Shown here piece after piece: positions 6,739 through 14,083 of a stretch of DNA of 14,686 nucleotides (its first letter is position 1; each line of letters opens with the position of its first letter). The translations under genes and the position numbers were made by a program. The DNA lies in the NCBI GenBank assembly GCA_036257535.1, contig DATAFJ010000116.1, positions 1-14,686 of the forward strand, in the 5' to 3' direction. The notes beneath the pieces are model-generated. The model was not told the origin of the DNA. It saw nothing but the letters and a program-made list of their open reading frames with translations, and searched no databases. This DNA comes from DATAEE01 sp036257535 (GTDB lineage: Bacteria; Acidobacteriota; Vicinamibacteria; Vicinamibacterales; 2-12-FULL-66-21).

Positions 6739-9192
6739 ATGCTGTTCGAATTGAGGCTTGCCGCTCGGCTGCTTCGCACGCGACCGCTCTTCACGGCCAT
6801 CGCGGTTGCCACGCTCGCGGTTGGCATCGGCGCCAACGCGGCGATCTTCTCGGTGATCGACGCGGTCCTGCTGCGCCCGCTGCCATATCCGCAGAGTGAA
6901 CGGCTGGGGTCGTTGTACACGCGCTACCTGCCCCCGACCGGGTACGACTACCCGTACTTCGCCTTGTCCGGGCCGGAGTTCGCCGACGTCGAGGCGAGGG
7001 TCGACGCGTTCTCCGCGATCGCCGCGTACGGCTTCTCATTTCAAAACGTCACGTTCCCCGCCGCCGAAGCGGAGCGTGCGCTGACGATGCAGGTGACCGC
7101 GCCGTTCTTCGACGTGCTCGGCATACGTCCGGCGCGCGGCCGCACCTTCACCGACGCCGAAGCGACGCGCAAGGAAGGATGCTTCGCCGTTCTCGCGCAC
7201 GAGACGCACGAGCAGTTTTTCCGCGAGTTCGCGGGAGCCGCAGATGCGATCGGGCGGACCATCCGCCTGGACGACACGCCCTGCACGATCGTCGGAGTCA
7301 TGCCGCAAGGGTTCGGCTTCCTCGACGATCGAGTGAAGGTCTGGACGCCGCTCACGATCGACACGACCGAAACGCCGATCAACCGTCAGAGCCATCCGTT
7401 GCAGGCCGTGGTGAGGCTCCGAGACGACGTGACGTTCGAGCGGGCGGAGATGGAGCTTCAATCGCTGCGCGCGTACTGGGCGGAACGCTTTCCCGATCAC
7501 TACGGGAAGGGCCACTTCGCCGTCACGCGGCCTCTCCATGAGGACATCGTCGGCGACCAGCGGCAGGCGTTACTGGTGCTCGGAGCCGCCGTCCTGTTCG
7601 TGCTTTTGATCGTCTGCATCAACCTGTCGGCGCTGCTCGTGTCGCGCGGCGAGGGCCGGCGGCGCGAGTTCGCCGTTCGACAGGCGCTCGGCGCAGATCG
7701 CAGAAGGCTGATCAGGCAGCTGCTCGGCGAGACGATCCTGCTCGCGGCGATCGGAGGCGGGCTCGGGGTGCTGCTCGCCAACTGGATGCTCGAGGGGCTC
7801 CTCGCGCTGTACCCGGAGCGCCTTCCGGGGTGGCAGGCGATCGGGATCGACACCGGCGCAATGATCCTCGCGTTCGCGTTGGTACTGCTGACAGGATTCC
7901 TCGTCGGGCTGATCCCGGCGATGCACGCGACGGGCGTGCGCCTGCAGGGGACATTGAAGGCGGAAGCGCGCGGTGGAACCGCCACTCGTCGCGCCCTCGT
8001 CGTGCGCTCGGGGCTCGTCATCGCCCAGCTCGGCCTCAGCCTCGTGCTGCTCGTCGGCACGCTGCTGCTCGTCCGGACGTATCAGCACCTGCAGCGCATC
8101 GATCTCGGAATGAATGTCGATCGCGTGCTGACGTTCACGGTGTCGGTGCCGGAGGGCCGTCAGCCGGATGAAGCGGCGGCCCGCAGGACGCTCGCGGCCA
8201 TCGCGGCGCGGATCGAGGCCGCGCCCGAGGTCGAAGCCGCCGCGGCGATTTCCAGCCTGCCGTTAGTATCGGCCGGGCCTCCGGACGATTTCATCATCGA
8301 TGGACGCACGGAGCCGGCGCCCGGATCGCCGTCCTGGAACGCCCGCTACATCATGGCGACGCCGCGGACGTTCGACGCGCTCGGCATCACGCTGAAGCGC
8401 GGGCGCCGGTTCACCGGGAGCGACGGACCTGGCCAGCCGCTCGTGGCCGTCGTCAACGAGACGGTCGCGCGGCTGTATTGGACCGGCGACGATCCGATCG
8501 GCAGGACGATCAAGTATTTCCCTCGAGAAACCAGCCCCTCGATCCGGATCGTCGGTATCGTCAACGACGTGCGTTCGCTCGGCGCGAACGCGGCGGCGCC
8601 TCCCGCCGTCTACGTTCCATACGAGCAGGCTCCACGGCCCGGTTATGACGGTCGATCCATGACGTTCGTCGTCCGCGCGCGGCGCGATCCGGCGAGCGTG
8701 GCCAGCGTGGCCCGCGACGCCGTGCGTTCGGTAGATGCGGGGCTGCCGATCGCGAACGTCCGGCCGATGCAGGACATCGTCCGGGCGGCGATGGGCCAGC
8801 CGCGCTTCACGACCACGGTGATGTCGTTCTTCGCCGTCGTTGCCTGTTTCCTGGCGGCGCTCGGGCTTTACGGGATCCTGGCGTACGGCGTGGAACAGCG
8901 TGCGCGCGAAATTGGTGTCCGGATAGCGCTCGGCGCCGGCACCGGCGAAATCCTGCGCCTCGTCATCGGCGGCGGGATGCGGCTCGCCGGCATCGGCATC
9001 CTGATCGGCGTGCCTGCGGCGCTCGTGGTGACGCGGCTCTTGCGCGGCCTGCTCGCGGGCGTCACGAGCACCGATCCGCTGACCTACGTCGCGGTGGTCC
9101 TGATTTTTGCCGGCGCGGCGTTGCTGGCGAGCTATCTGCCGGCGCGGCGCGCGACGCGGATTGATCCGATGGTCGCGCTGCGCGCCGAATAG
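6739..9192 (+). CDS. ADOP-class ABC transporter permease (MacB/FtsX fold)
   Basis: An 817-residue inner-membrane protein with the duplicated layout of acidobacterial orphan permeases. The first helix (about 17-40, followed by LLRPLPYP) leads into a MacB-like periplasmic domain (to about 270). Then come four helices (about 277-300, 331-352, 375-395, 424-445), a second periplasmic domain (about 450-690), and three C-terminal helices (about 694-715, 745-765, 781-800). It ends with the family signature PARRATRIDPMVALRAE. Related MacB permeases drive export or mechanotransmission across the envelope when paired with an ATPase. No ATP-binding subunit is encoded in the window, in keeping with the orphan status of the class. 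The substrate is unknown. The ribosome binding site is weak (GGGG, about 6 nt upstream). The stop is one base from the convergent VOC gene's stop. Confidence 0.92.
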   Translation: MLFELRLAARLLRTRPLFTAIAVATLAVGIGANAAIFSVIDAVLLRPLPYPQSERLGSLYTRYLPPTGYDYPYFALSGPEFADVEARVDAFSAIAAYGFSFQNVTFPAAEAERALTMQVTAPFFDVLGIRPARGRTFTDAEATRKEGCFAVLAHETHEQFFREFAGAADAIGRTIRLDDTPCTIVGVMPQGFGFLDDRVKVWTPLTIDTTETPINRQSHPLQAVVRLRDDVTFERAEMELQSLRAYWAERFPDHYGKGHFAVTRPLHEDIVGDQRQALLVLGAAVLFVLLIVCINLSALLVSRGEGRRREFAVRQALGADRRRLIRQLLGETILLAAIGGGLGVLLANWMLEGLLALYPERLPGWQAIGIDTGAMILAFALVLLTGFLVGLIPAMHATGVRLQGTLKAEARGGTATRRALVVRSGLVIAQLGLSLVLLVGTLLLVRTYQHLQRIDLGMNVDRVLTFTVSVPEGRQPDEAAARRTLAAIAARIEAAPEVEAAAAISSLPLVSAGPPDDFIIDGRTEPAPGSPSWNARYIMATPRTFDALGITLKRGRRFTGSDGPGQPLVAVVNETVARLYWTGDDPIGRTIKYFPRETSPSIRIVGIVNDVRSLGANAAAPPAVYVPYEQAPRPGYDGRSMTFVVRARRDPASVASVARDAVRSVDAGLPIANVRPMQDIVRAAMGQPRFTTTVMSFFAVVACFLAALGLYGILAYGVEQRAREIGVRIALGAGTGEILRLVIGGGMRLAGIGILIGVPAALVVTRLLRGLLAGVTSTDPLTYVAVVLIFAGAALLASYLPARRATRIDPMVALRAE

Positions 9193-9193
9193 G

Positions 9194-9652
9194 TCACGCC
9201 AGCCGGGCGCCCCACTGCTGCGGCGCCACGTCGGCGACGTGCTGTGAGAAGACCCAGCGGTGACCTTCGGGATCCTCGGCCGTGTACTGGCGCTCGCCGA
9301 ACGGCAAATCGTGCGGCACGTTCAGGATTCGCGCGCCGGCTGCCTTCGCATGCTCGAAGTGCCGATCCACGTCGTCCACGGTGACGTGCACGAACTGGTA
9401 GACCTCGCCGCCGCGCGGCGGCCGGAACTCAGCTCCCTGCCGGCCCAGCATGATGTCGCCTGCGCCGCTCGACCCGGCCGCGGACGACCGTCGCGCGATG
9501 AGCTGCGCGTGGTTGACGCTGCCCGCATGCTCGACGCGCAGGCGCTCGGCGAACCCGAACGCGTTGCACAGCCACTCGATTGCCTTCTCGACGTCGGCGT
9601 AGACCAGGATCGGAACGACGATCGACGTTGGGGCCGACTGGTTTTCGACCAC
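9194..9652 (-). CDS. VOC family (glyoxalase/PhnB-like) protein
   Basis: At 152 residues it has the normal length for a single-chain VOC protein with two beta-alpha-beta-beta-beta modules. The first module shows IVVPILVYADVEKAIEWLCN and AFGFAERLRV. The second shows EVYQFVHVTVDDVDRHFEHA and FGERQYTAEDPEGHRWVFSQ, the typical end strand of PhnB-like members. VOC proteins use the fold for metal-dependent lyase or dioxygenase reactions, or to bind drugs; the substrate here cannot be told. Candidate metal ligands are His and Glu residues such as H48, H89 and E127, which I could not align rigorously. It starts with GTG 21 nt after the stop of the DUF1624-like gene, so both probably share a transcript. 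Function is otherwise open. Confidence 0.85.
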   Translation of the reverse strand: MVENQSAPTSIVVPILVYADVEKAIEWLCNAFGFAERLRVEHAGSVNHAQLIARRSSAAGSSGAGDIMLGRQGAEFRPPRGGEVYQFVHVTVDDVDRHFEHAKAAGARILNVPHDLPFGERQYTAEDPEGHRWVFSQHVADVAPQQWGARLA

Positions 9653-9673
9653 GGCGCCGCTATTCTGCGCCTT

Positions 9674-10812
9674 TTAGAGCATTCGGAGCAACGAGCTCGC
9701 CGGACGCGTGCGCTTGAACGCGCCATACCAGCGGCAGGGGAAGTAGAGCAGGACGAGCCCCATCAGCCAGAACAGATACATCGCGGGCAGCGTCGTCCCC
9801 GCCGGGAAGAAACGCCCGATCACCGCATACAGCCAGAGGTGGGTGACGAAGAAGAAGAACGGCACCGCGCCGAATACGCGCAGCGGGTCGAGCCAGGGCC
9901 GCTCCGCGATGCGCCCGCGTTCAATCGCCGTCAGAAGCAGAAAATCGACGCCGAGCGCGAAAAGCAGGAACGTAAATGCCGGCGGATATTTGACCATGTT
10001 GAAGAACCCGATCCATCCCGGTCCCGGCGGCGTGAGGTTGCCGAATCCACCGGCCGCTCGAAGGACGACGAATGAAACGGCGAAGAGGCCGCCCATGAGC
10101 GCGAGCCTTCTGAACGCACGCTGACGGTCGTCGACGAGCCACAATCCGAACGCCAGACCGACGAGCGTGCAGGGGAGCCAGGCGAGCGCCGGGTAGGCGA
10201 CGAGGAGCGGACCCGTCTTTCCAGGGATCAGGAGCAGCCGCAGCACGGGGTGGAACCGGACGTCCGCCTGCGATGCTGGAGGTGTGACCCAGTCCGTCAC
10301 GAGTACCAGGAGCGCGGCAATCACGAGAAGCGCCGCGGGACGCAACCTTATAAAAAGGCTGCCCAGAAGGAGCGCCGCTCCAAGGCCGTAAAGAACCCCC
10401 AGAATCACGGATGGGATCGTTCCGTCGGCGCCGGGAACGCGAATTCCATAGGATTCCATGCGCGTCGCGTTCGCGAATCCGAACGTGAACGAGAGATTCT
10501 CGAACACCTGGCCGAGCAGGATCAGCGCGATCCCGCGTACCGCCAGGAACCGGATGACGCGGGGTTGCGTCCAGCCCGCCCCCGCCCGGGACGCTGCGAA
10601 GAGCGTCATGCCGGCGCCCATCAGAAGAATCCCGGCGCGCAGGGATGCGAGATGAGCCGGGTCACGAAAGCCAGCACGTCCCCGCCGTAGTCGGGCAGAG
10701 GACGGCCCCAGAATTCGCCGGGGTGGTTCTTCGCCACGAATGCCCGCGCGTGATCGATTGCCATCAGGACGATGATGAGACCGCGCATCACGTCGAGGGA
10801 TGGGATGCGCAT
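9674..10812 (-). pseudogene. DUF1624/heparan-alpha-glucosaminide N-acetyltransferase-like membrane protein, frameshifted
   Basis: The start (SLDVMRGLIIVLMAIDHARA, then FVTRLISHPCAPGFF) is the classic opening of the DUF1624/HGSNAT-like acyltransferase family, in which a cytoplasmic acyl group is passed across the membrane to a sugar. The frame hits TGA at 10621-10623, and the protein resumes in another frame with MGAGMTLFAASRAGAG. TTCTTCTGATG would read through as Phe-Phe-Leu-Met if one C were added, so a 1-nt deletion splits the gene. Repaired, it has 379 residues with about nine to ten hydrophobic helices, for example VIAALLVLVTDW, AFTFLLFALGVDFLLLTAI, VFGAVPFFFFVTHLWLYAVI and LPAMYLFWLMGLVLLYF. 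The start codon touches a REP-like hairpin and lacks a clear ribosome binding site. It may be a decaying gene or an assembly error. Confidence 0.8.
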
Positions 10813-10871
10813 AAAGGTGTCAGGCAGCTTTTTTCATGGACAGGCGCGCGAAAAAGATACCTGACACCTTT
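10813..10871. repeat. Inverted pair of REP-like repeats
   Basis: AAAGGTGTCAGG (10813-10824) is mirrored perfectly by CCTGACACCTTT (10860-10871). The inner flanks, CAGCTTTTTTC and the reverse complement TATCTTTTTC, extend the likeness into T/A-rich arms that can pair, leaving a loop at about 10835-10850. GGTGTCAGG-plus-T-run units resemble the REP or short palindromic repeats mobilised by REP-associated tyrosine transposases. No such transposase is in the window. The left arm begins at the base next to the DUF1624-like start codon. Confidence 0.6.
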
Positions 10872-10901
10872 TCGGCTGTCCTGAAGGACGGTTCAAACTG
10901 T

Positions 10902-10967
10902 CGTGAAGATCTCGTGAAGGCGATCTCAAGAGCGTGAAAGTGGCGCCACCGGACGCCACGATATACT
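10902..10967 (+). promoter_or_regulatory. Candidate promoter/operator region of the kinase-propeller gene
   Basis: Upstream of the kinase-propeller ATG there are three CGTGAA units (10902, 10913, 10933; the first two are exactly 11 nt apart). A 10-bp palindrome GTGGCGCCAC (10940-10949) follows, with a second GCCAC one helical turn later (10955-10959), then a good -10-like TATACT (10962-10967), 30 nt before the start codon. No matching -35 box is seen at the right distance, which would fit an activated promoter. The assignment is tentative. Confidence 0.35.
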
Positions 10968-10997
10968 CGGAAGCCGGAGCACCCGAAAGGGCCGCGG

Positions 10998-13061
10998 ATG
11001 ATCGGTGAGCTGCTTGGCCACTATCGCGTCCTCGAGAAGATCGGCGAGGGTGGGATGGGTGTCGTCCACCGCGCGCACGACGAGGTCCTCCACCGCGACG
11101 TCGCGCTGAAGGCGCTGTCGGATCTCGTCATCGAGCGGCTGGGCAAGGAACACCTCCTGCAGGAGGCGCGTGCCTCGTCCGCGCTCAACCATCCCAACAT
11201 CTGCACCGTGTACGAAGTCGTCGAGGCTGGCGACGCGCTGTACATCGCGATGGAGCTCGTCGAGGGCAAGGCCTTGAACGACCTGATCAACGAGAACGGC
11301 CTGCCGGTCGAGTCGGTCCTCCGCTACGGCCGGCAGATCGCGGCCGCGCTCACGCACGCACACGGACGCCGTATCGTCCACCACGACCTCAAGAGCTCGA
11401 ACGTCGTCGTCACGCCCGAGGGTCTCGTGAAAGTGCTCGACTTCGGGCTGGCGCGCCGTCTCCCGCCAGAGGCGGCGGATGAGATGACGGAGACGTTCAC
11501 GACCCCGAGCACTCCGCGCGAAGTGAGCGGCACGCTGGCCTACATGGCGCCGGAGGTGCTGCGCGGCGAGCCGGGCGATTCGCGAAGCGATCTATGGGCG
11601 CTCGGCGTGGTGCTGTACGAGGCGGCCGCGGGCAGGCTCCCGTTCCGCGGGAAGACCGGGTTCGACACGAGCTCCGCGATCCTGAAAGACATGCCGGCGG
11701 CGCTGCCGTCGCCGGTGCCGCCTGGTCTCTGGTCGATCATCCAGCGGGCGCTCGCCAAGGAGCCGTCGCAAAGGTATCAGCAGGCGAGCGAGATCCAGGC
11801 TGCGCTCGAAGCGGTGGAAGCGGCGGGGAGCGCCGCCACACAGGCGTCGGGCCAGCCGTCCGGTTACGCGACGACGGTGGTTCGCGGGATGCGGCACCTG
11901 CGCATCAACAAGGGCGACGTGCTGCTGCTCGTCGGCACCACGAAAGGCGCGTTTCTCCTGCGGTCGACGGTTCGGCGAGCGAAGTGGGACGTGGCGGGGC
12001 CGTACTTCCACGGGCACGCGGTCTATGCCATGTCGTACGACGATCGCGAGGATCGCCGCCGGCTCTGGGCGTCGACGCAGAACTATTGGGGAACGTATCT
12101 GCGATGCAGCGACGACTACGGCCGGAGCTGGACGAACCCGCTCGAGGCGAACGTGAAGTTCCCGGCCGACTGCGGGGTGTCGATCACCAACATCTGGCAG
12201 ATCGCGCTGGACCGTCACGATCCGCGGCGGATGTATTGCGGCGTGGAGCCGGCCGCGCTCTTCGAATCGTCCGACGCGGGCGAATCGTGGTCGCTCGTCC
12301 GCGGCCTCTTCGACCATCCGCATCGGCCCCGCTGGGTTCCGGGGAACGGCGGCCTTGCGCTCCACACGATCCTGCAGGATCCGGTGAAACCGGAACGGAT
12401 GTACGTCGCAATCTCGGCTGGGGGCGTTTACCGCACGGAAGATCGCGGCCAAAGCTGGGATGCTCGCAACCGCGGCATCCGCGTGGCGTTCCAGCCGGAG
12501 AAGTATCCGGAGTTCGGGCAGTGCGTACACAAGATGGCGCTGCACCCGGAACGCCCGGATCGCCTCTTCCTCCAGCATCACTGGGGACTCTACCGATCGG
12601 ACGACTGCGCCGAGAGCTGGCAGGACATCGCGCAGGGGGTGCCGTCGGACTTCGGATTTCCGATGGTGATCCACCCGCACGACCCGGACACCGTCTTCAT
12701 CGTTCCGATCGAGTCGGACGAATTCCGATGCGCGCCGGACGGACGGCTTCGCGTGTACCGGACGCGCAGCGCAGGCGAGTCGTGGCACCCGCTCTCGCGC
12801 GGTTTGCCGCAGAAGGGGGCCTACGAGACCGTTCTGCGAGACGCGATGGCCGCCGACTCGCTGGATCCGGCCGGCATTTATTTCGGCACCCGCAGCGGGC
12901 AGGTTTTTGGGTCGAGCGACGAGGGTGCGAGCTGGACGCGGATCATCGGCGGATTGCCGTCTGTTGTCTGCGTGAAGACCGCGGTGATCGGCGCGTCGCT
13001 GCGGACCAAAGCCACCCCGCGCAAGCGGCGCACGGCGGTCAGACGTACAGGTAAGCGCTAG
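10998..13061 (+). CDS. Ser/Thr protein kinase fused to a BNR (Asp-box) beta-propeller
   Basis: A 687-residue fusion. Residues 1 to about 275 are a Hanks kinase: GEGGMG (16-21), Lys38 in VALKAL, HHDLKSSN with Asp130, Lys132 and Asn135, DFG (148-150), and GTLAYMAPE. The usual HRD is HHD, so it is a non-RD kinase. A short Ala/Gly/Gln linker with no membrane helix leads to a propeller starting DVLLLVGTTKGAFLLRS. It contains six Asp-box-like turns (CSDDYGRSW ~370, SSDAGESW ~422, TEDRGQSW ~480, SDDCAESW ~534, RSAGESW ~590, SSDEGASW ~639), as in sialidase/sortilin-like folds. The catalytic residues of a true sialidase are not evident. The Lys/Arg-rich C-terminus (TKATPRKRRTAVRRTGKR) is odd. Without signal or membrane helix the protein is probably cytosolic. 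A MoaD-like gene starts on its stop codon, which suggests a shared function. Confidence 0.88.
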   Translation: MIGELLGHYRVLEKIGEGGMGVVHRAHDEVLHRDVALKALSDLVIERLGKEHLLQEARASSALNHPNICTVYEVVEAGDALYIAMELVEGKALNDLINENGLPVESVLRYGRQIAAALTHAHGRRIVHHDLKSSNVVVTPEGLVKVLDFGLARRLPPEAADEMTETFTTPSTPREVSGTLAYMAPEVLRGEPGDSRSDLWALGVVLYEAAAGRLPFRGKTGFDTSSAILKDMPAALPSPVPPGLWSIIQRALAKEPSQRYQQASEIQAALEAVEAAGSAATQASGQPSGYATTVVRGMRHLRINKGDVLLLVGTTKGAFLLRSTVRRAKWDVAGPYFHGHAVYAMSYDDREDRRRLWASTQNYWGTYLRCSDDYGRSWTNPLEANVKFPADCGVSITNIWQIALDRHDPRRMYCGVEPAALFESSDAGESWSLVRGLFDHPHRPRWVPGNGGLALHTILQDPVKPERMYVAISAGGVYRTEDRGQSWDARNRGIRVAFQPEKYPEFGQCVHKMALHPERPDRLFLQHHWGLYRSDDCAESWQDIAQGVPSDFGFPMVIHPHDPDTVFIVPIESDEFRCAPDGRLRVYRTRSAGESWHPLSRGLPQKGAYETVLRDAMAADSLDPAGIYFGTRSGQVFGSSDEGASWTRIIGGLPSVVCVKTAVIGASLRTKATPRKRRTAVRRTGKR

Positions 13062-13342
13062 TGCCCGTCTCGTTTCACATCGCTCCTGCACTGCGATCGT
13101 TCGCCGGCGGCCGCGAGCTCGTCGAGATCGGAGGCGCTCCGTCCACGGTTCGCGACGCGCTCGAAGCGCTCTGGATCCTGTGCCCCGGCCTTCGAGATCG
13201 TGTCGCTACGGAGCAGGGTCAGATCCGCGAGCACGTCAATATCTTCGTCGGCCAGGAGAACATCCGTTTCACCGGCGGGCTGACGACTCCAGTACCCGAC
13301 GGCGCCGAGATCTGGATCTTCCACGCAGTCAGCGGCGGATGA
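13061..13342 (+). CDS. MoaD/ThiS-family ubiquitin-like protein with C-terminal Gly-Gly
   Basis: This 93-residue beta-grasp protein ends in AVSGG, the diglycine tail that is adenylated and thiocarboxylated in sulfur carriers (MoaD, ThiS) and used for conjugation in ubiquitin-like relatives. Typical elements are the first strand VSFHIAPALRSFAGG, the helix TVRDALEALWILCPGLRDRV, and PVPDGAEIWIFHAVSGG before the tail. The GTG start shares its first base with the TAG stop of the kinase-propeller gene (TAGTG), so translation is probably coupled. No MoaE, MoeB/ThiF-type E1 or other molybdopterin gene is in the window, so a role outside molybdopterin synthesis is plausible. From memory, BNR-propeller proteins and MoaD-like proteins are recurrent neighbours in other bacteria; the purpose of the pair is unknown to me. 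Confidence 0.85.
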   Translation: MPVSFHIAPALRSFAGGRELVEIGGAPSTVRDALEALWILCPGLRDRVATEQGQIREHVNIFVGQENIRFTGGLTTPVPDGAEIWIFHAVSGG

Positions 13343-13430
13343 GCACGTAAAGCCCGAACCGTCGAGGTGCGTTCGCGCGAGATGCGGTATGCTCTCCGGA
13401 CCCTCAGCCGGCATCACAACGGAGGCGGCC

Positions 13431-13997
13431 ATGAAGAGACGAGAGTTCGTAGAGAAAGTTGGAATGGGATCGGCCATTATCACCGCCGCCGGCGGCACGC
13501 TCGCCGCGGCGACACGGCAAAACGACCATCACGGTCATCGGCCGATAGAAGGAAATCTCGCGAACGCGACGGTCAGCTTCGGAGCGTGGCCAGGGACGAA
13601 CGACGAGCCGCTCGACAGGATGGAGTTGCCCGCCGCGCCATTCGCGCCGAACATTCACTCGCTGCTGCCGCGAACGGTGACGATCAAAGCGGGCGGAGCG
13701 GTGAACTACATTGTCGCGGGATTTCACCAGATCGCCGTGTACGCGCCGGGGACGAAGCCGTCCGACATCAACACGAGCGTGCTGCTCCCGATCCCGATGG
13801 CGCCCCCGGAGGTCGGTCTCATCGACGATGCCAACAATCGCCTGTTCCGCGGGATCGATCCGCGCGTGCAGACGGTCCCGCAGGATCGCGTCGAGGTCGT
13901 GCAGTTCGGCAAGCGCGGCCTGTATCTCGTGATCTGCACGGTCTCGGTGCACTTCATCAACGACAACATGTACGGGTGGGTGAAAGTCGTGCGGTGA
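13431..13997 (+). CDS. Tat-exported cupredoxin-like protein
   Basis: The 188-residue precursor starts MKRREFVEKVGMGSAIITAA, a Tat-type signal (Arg3-Arg4-x-Phe, mild hydrophobic stretch), suggesting export in folded form, as suits a metalloprotein. A His-rich spot (DHHGHRP, about 32-37) follows. The C-terminal half has the cupredoxin pattern: strand TVTIKAGGAVNYIVAGFHQ with His99, and a final loop with Cys169 (LYLVICTVSVHF), His174 and Met180 (NDNMYGWVKVV). His-Cys-His-Met is the type 1 copper ligand set, so an electron-transfer or copper-binding role in the periplasm is likely. The long insertion between His99 and Cys169 (about residues 105-155) is unusual for small plastocyanins. GGAGG (13421-13425) lies 5 nt before the ATG, which makes this start better than the in-frame upstream ones. 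Confidence 0.82.
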   Translation: MKRREFVEKVGMGSAIITAAGGTLAAATRQNDHHGHRPIEGNLANATVSFGAWPGTNDEPLDRMELPAAPFAPNIHSLLPRTVTIKAGGAVNYIVAGFHQIAVYAPGTKPSDINTSVLLPIPMAPPEVGLIDDANNRLFRGIDPRVQTVPQDRVEVVQFGKRGLYLVICTVSVHFINDNMYGWVKVVR

Positions 13998-14036
13998 GGC
14001 GCAGAGATATTTGAGGCGATCCGCCACTTGACGAGC

Positions 14037-14054
14037 TGATCTAATAATGGATCA
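14037..14054. promoter_or_regulatory. Dyad TGATC-N8-GATCA upstream of the peroxiredoxin gene
   Basis: The 18-bp element has 5-bp arms and an AT-rich centre (TAATAATG) in otherwise GC-rich DNA. It lies just after a TTGACG (14028-14033), a possible -35 box, and 15 nt before the ribosome binding site. It could be an operator for a redox regulator. The regulator is unknown, and no well-spaced -10 box is visible. Confidence 0.3.
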
Positions 14055-14083
14055 CAGCATCACGTGCTTAGGAGGTAAGTTCC

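Noticed and set aside
9260..10690. Plus-strand frames opposite the VOC and DUF1624-like genes
   Set aside because: Charged low-complexity translations without motifs; antisense shadows.
12996..13061. DNA-binding or nuclear-type basic tail at the end of the kinase-propeller protein
   Set aside because: A Lys/Arg-rich C-terminus alone does not support a specific role; noted in the gene entry only.
11592..13091. Antisense frame of about 500 codons opposite the kinase-propeller gene
   Set aside because: Shadow of the plus-strand gene in GC-rich DNA; no domain visible.
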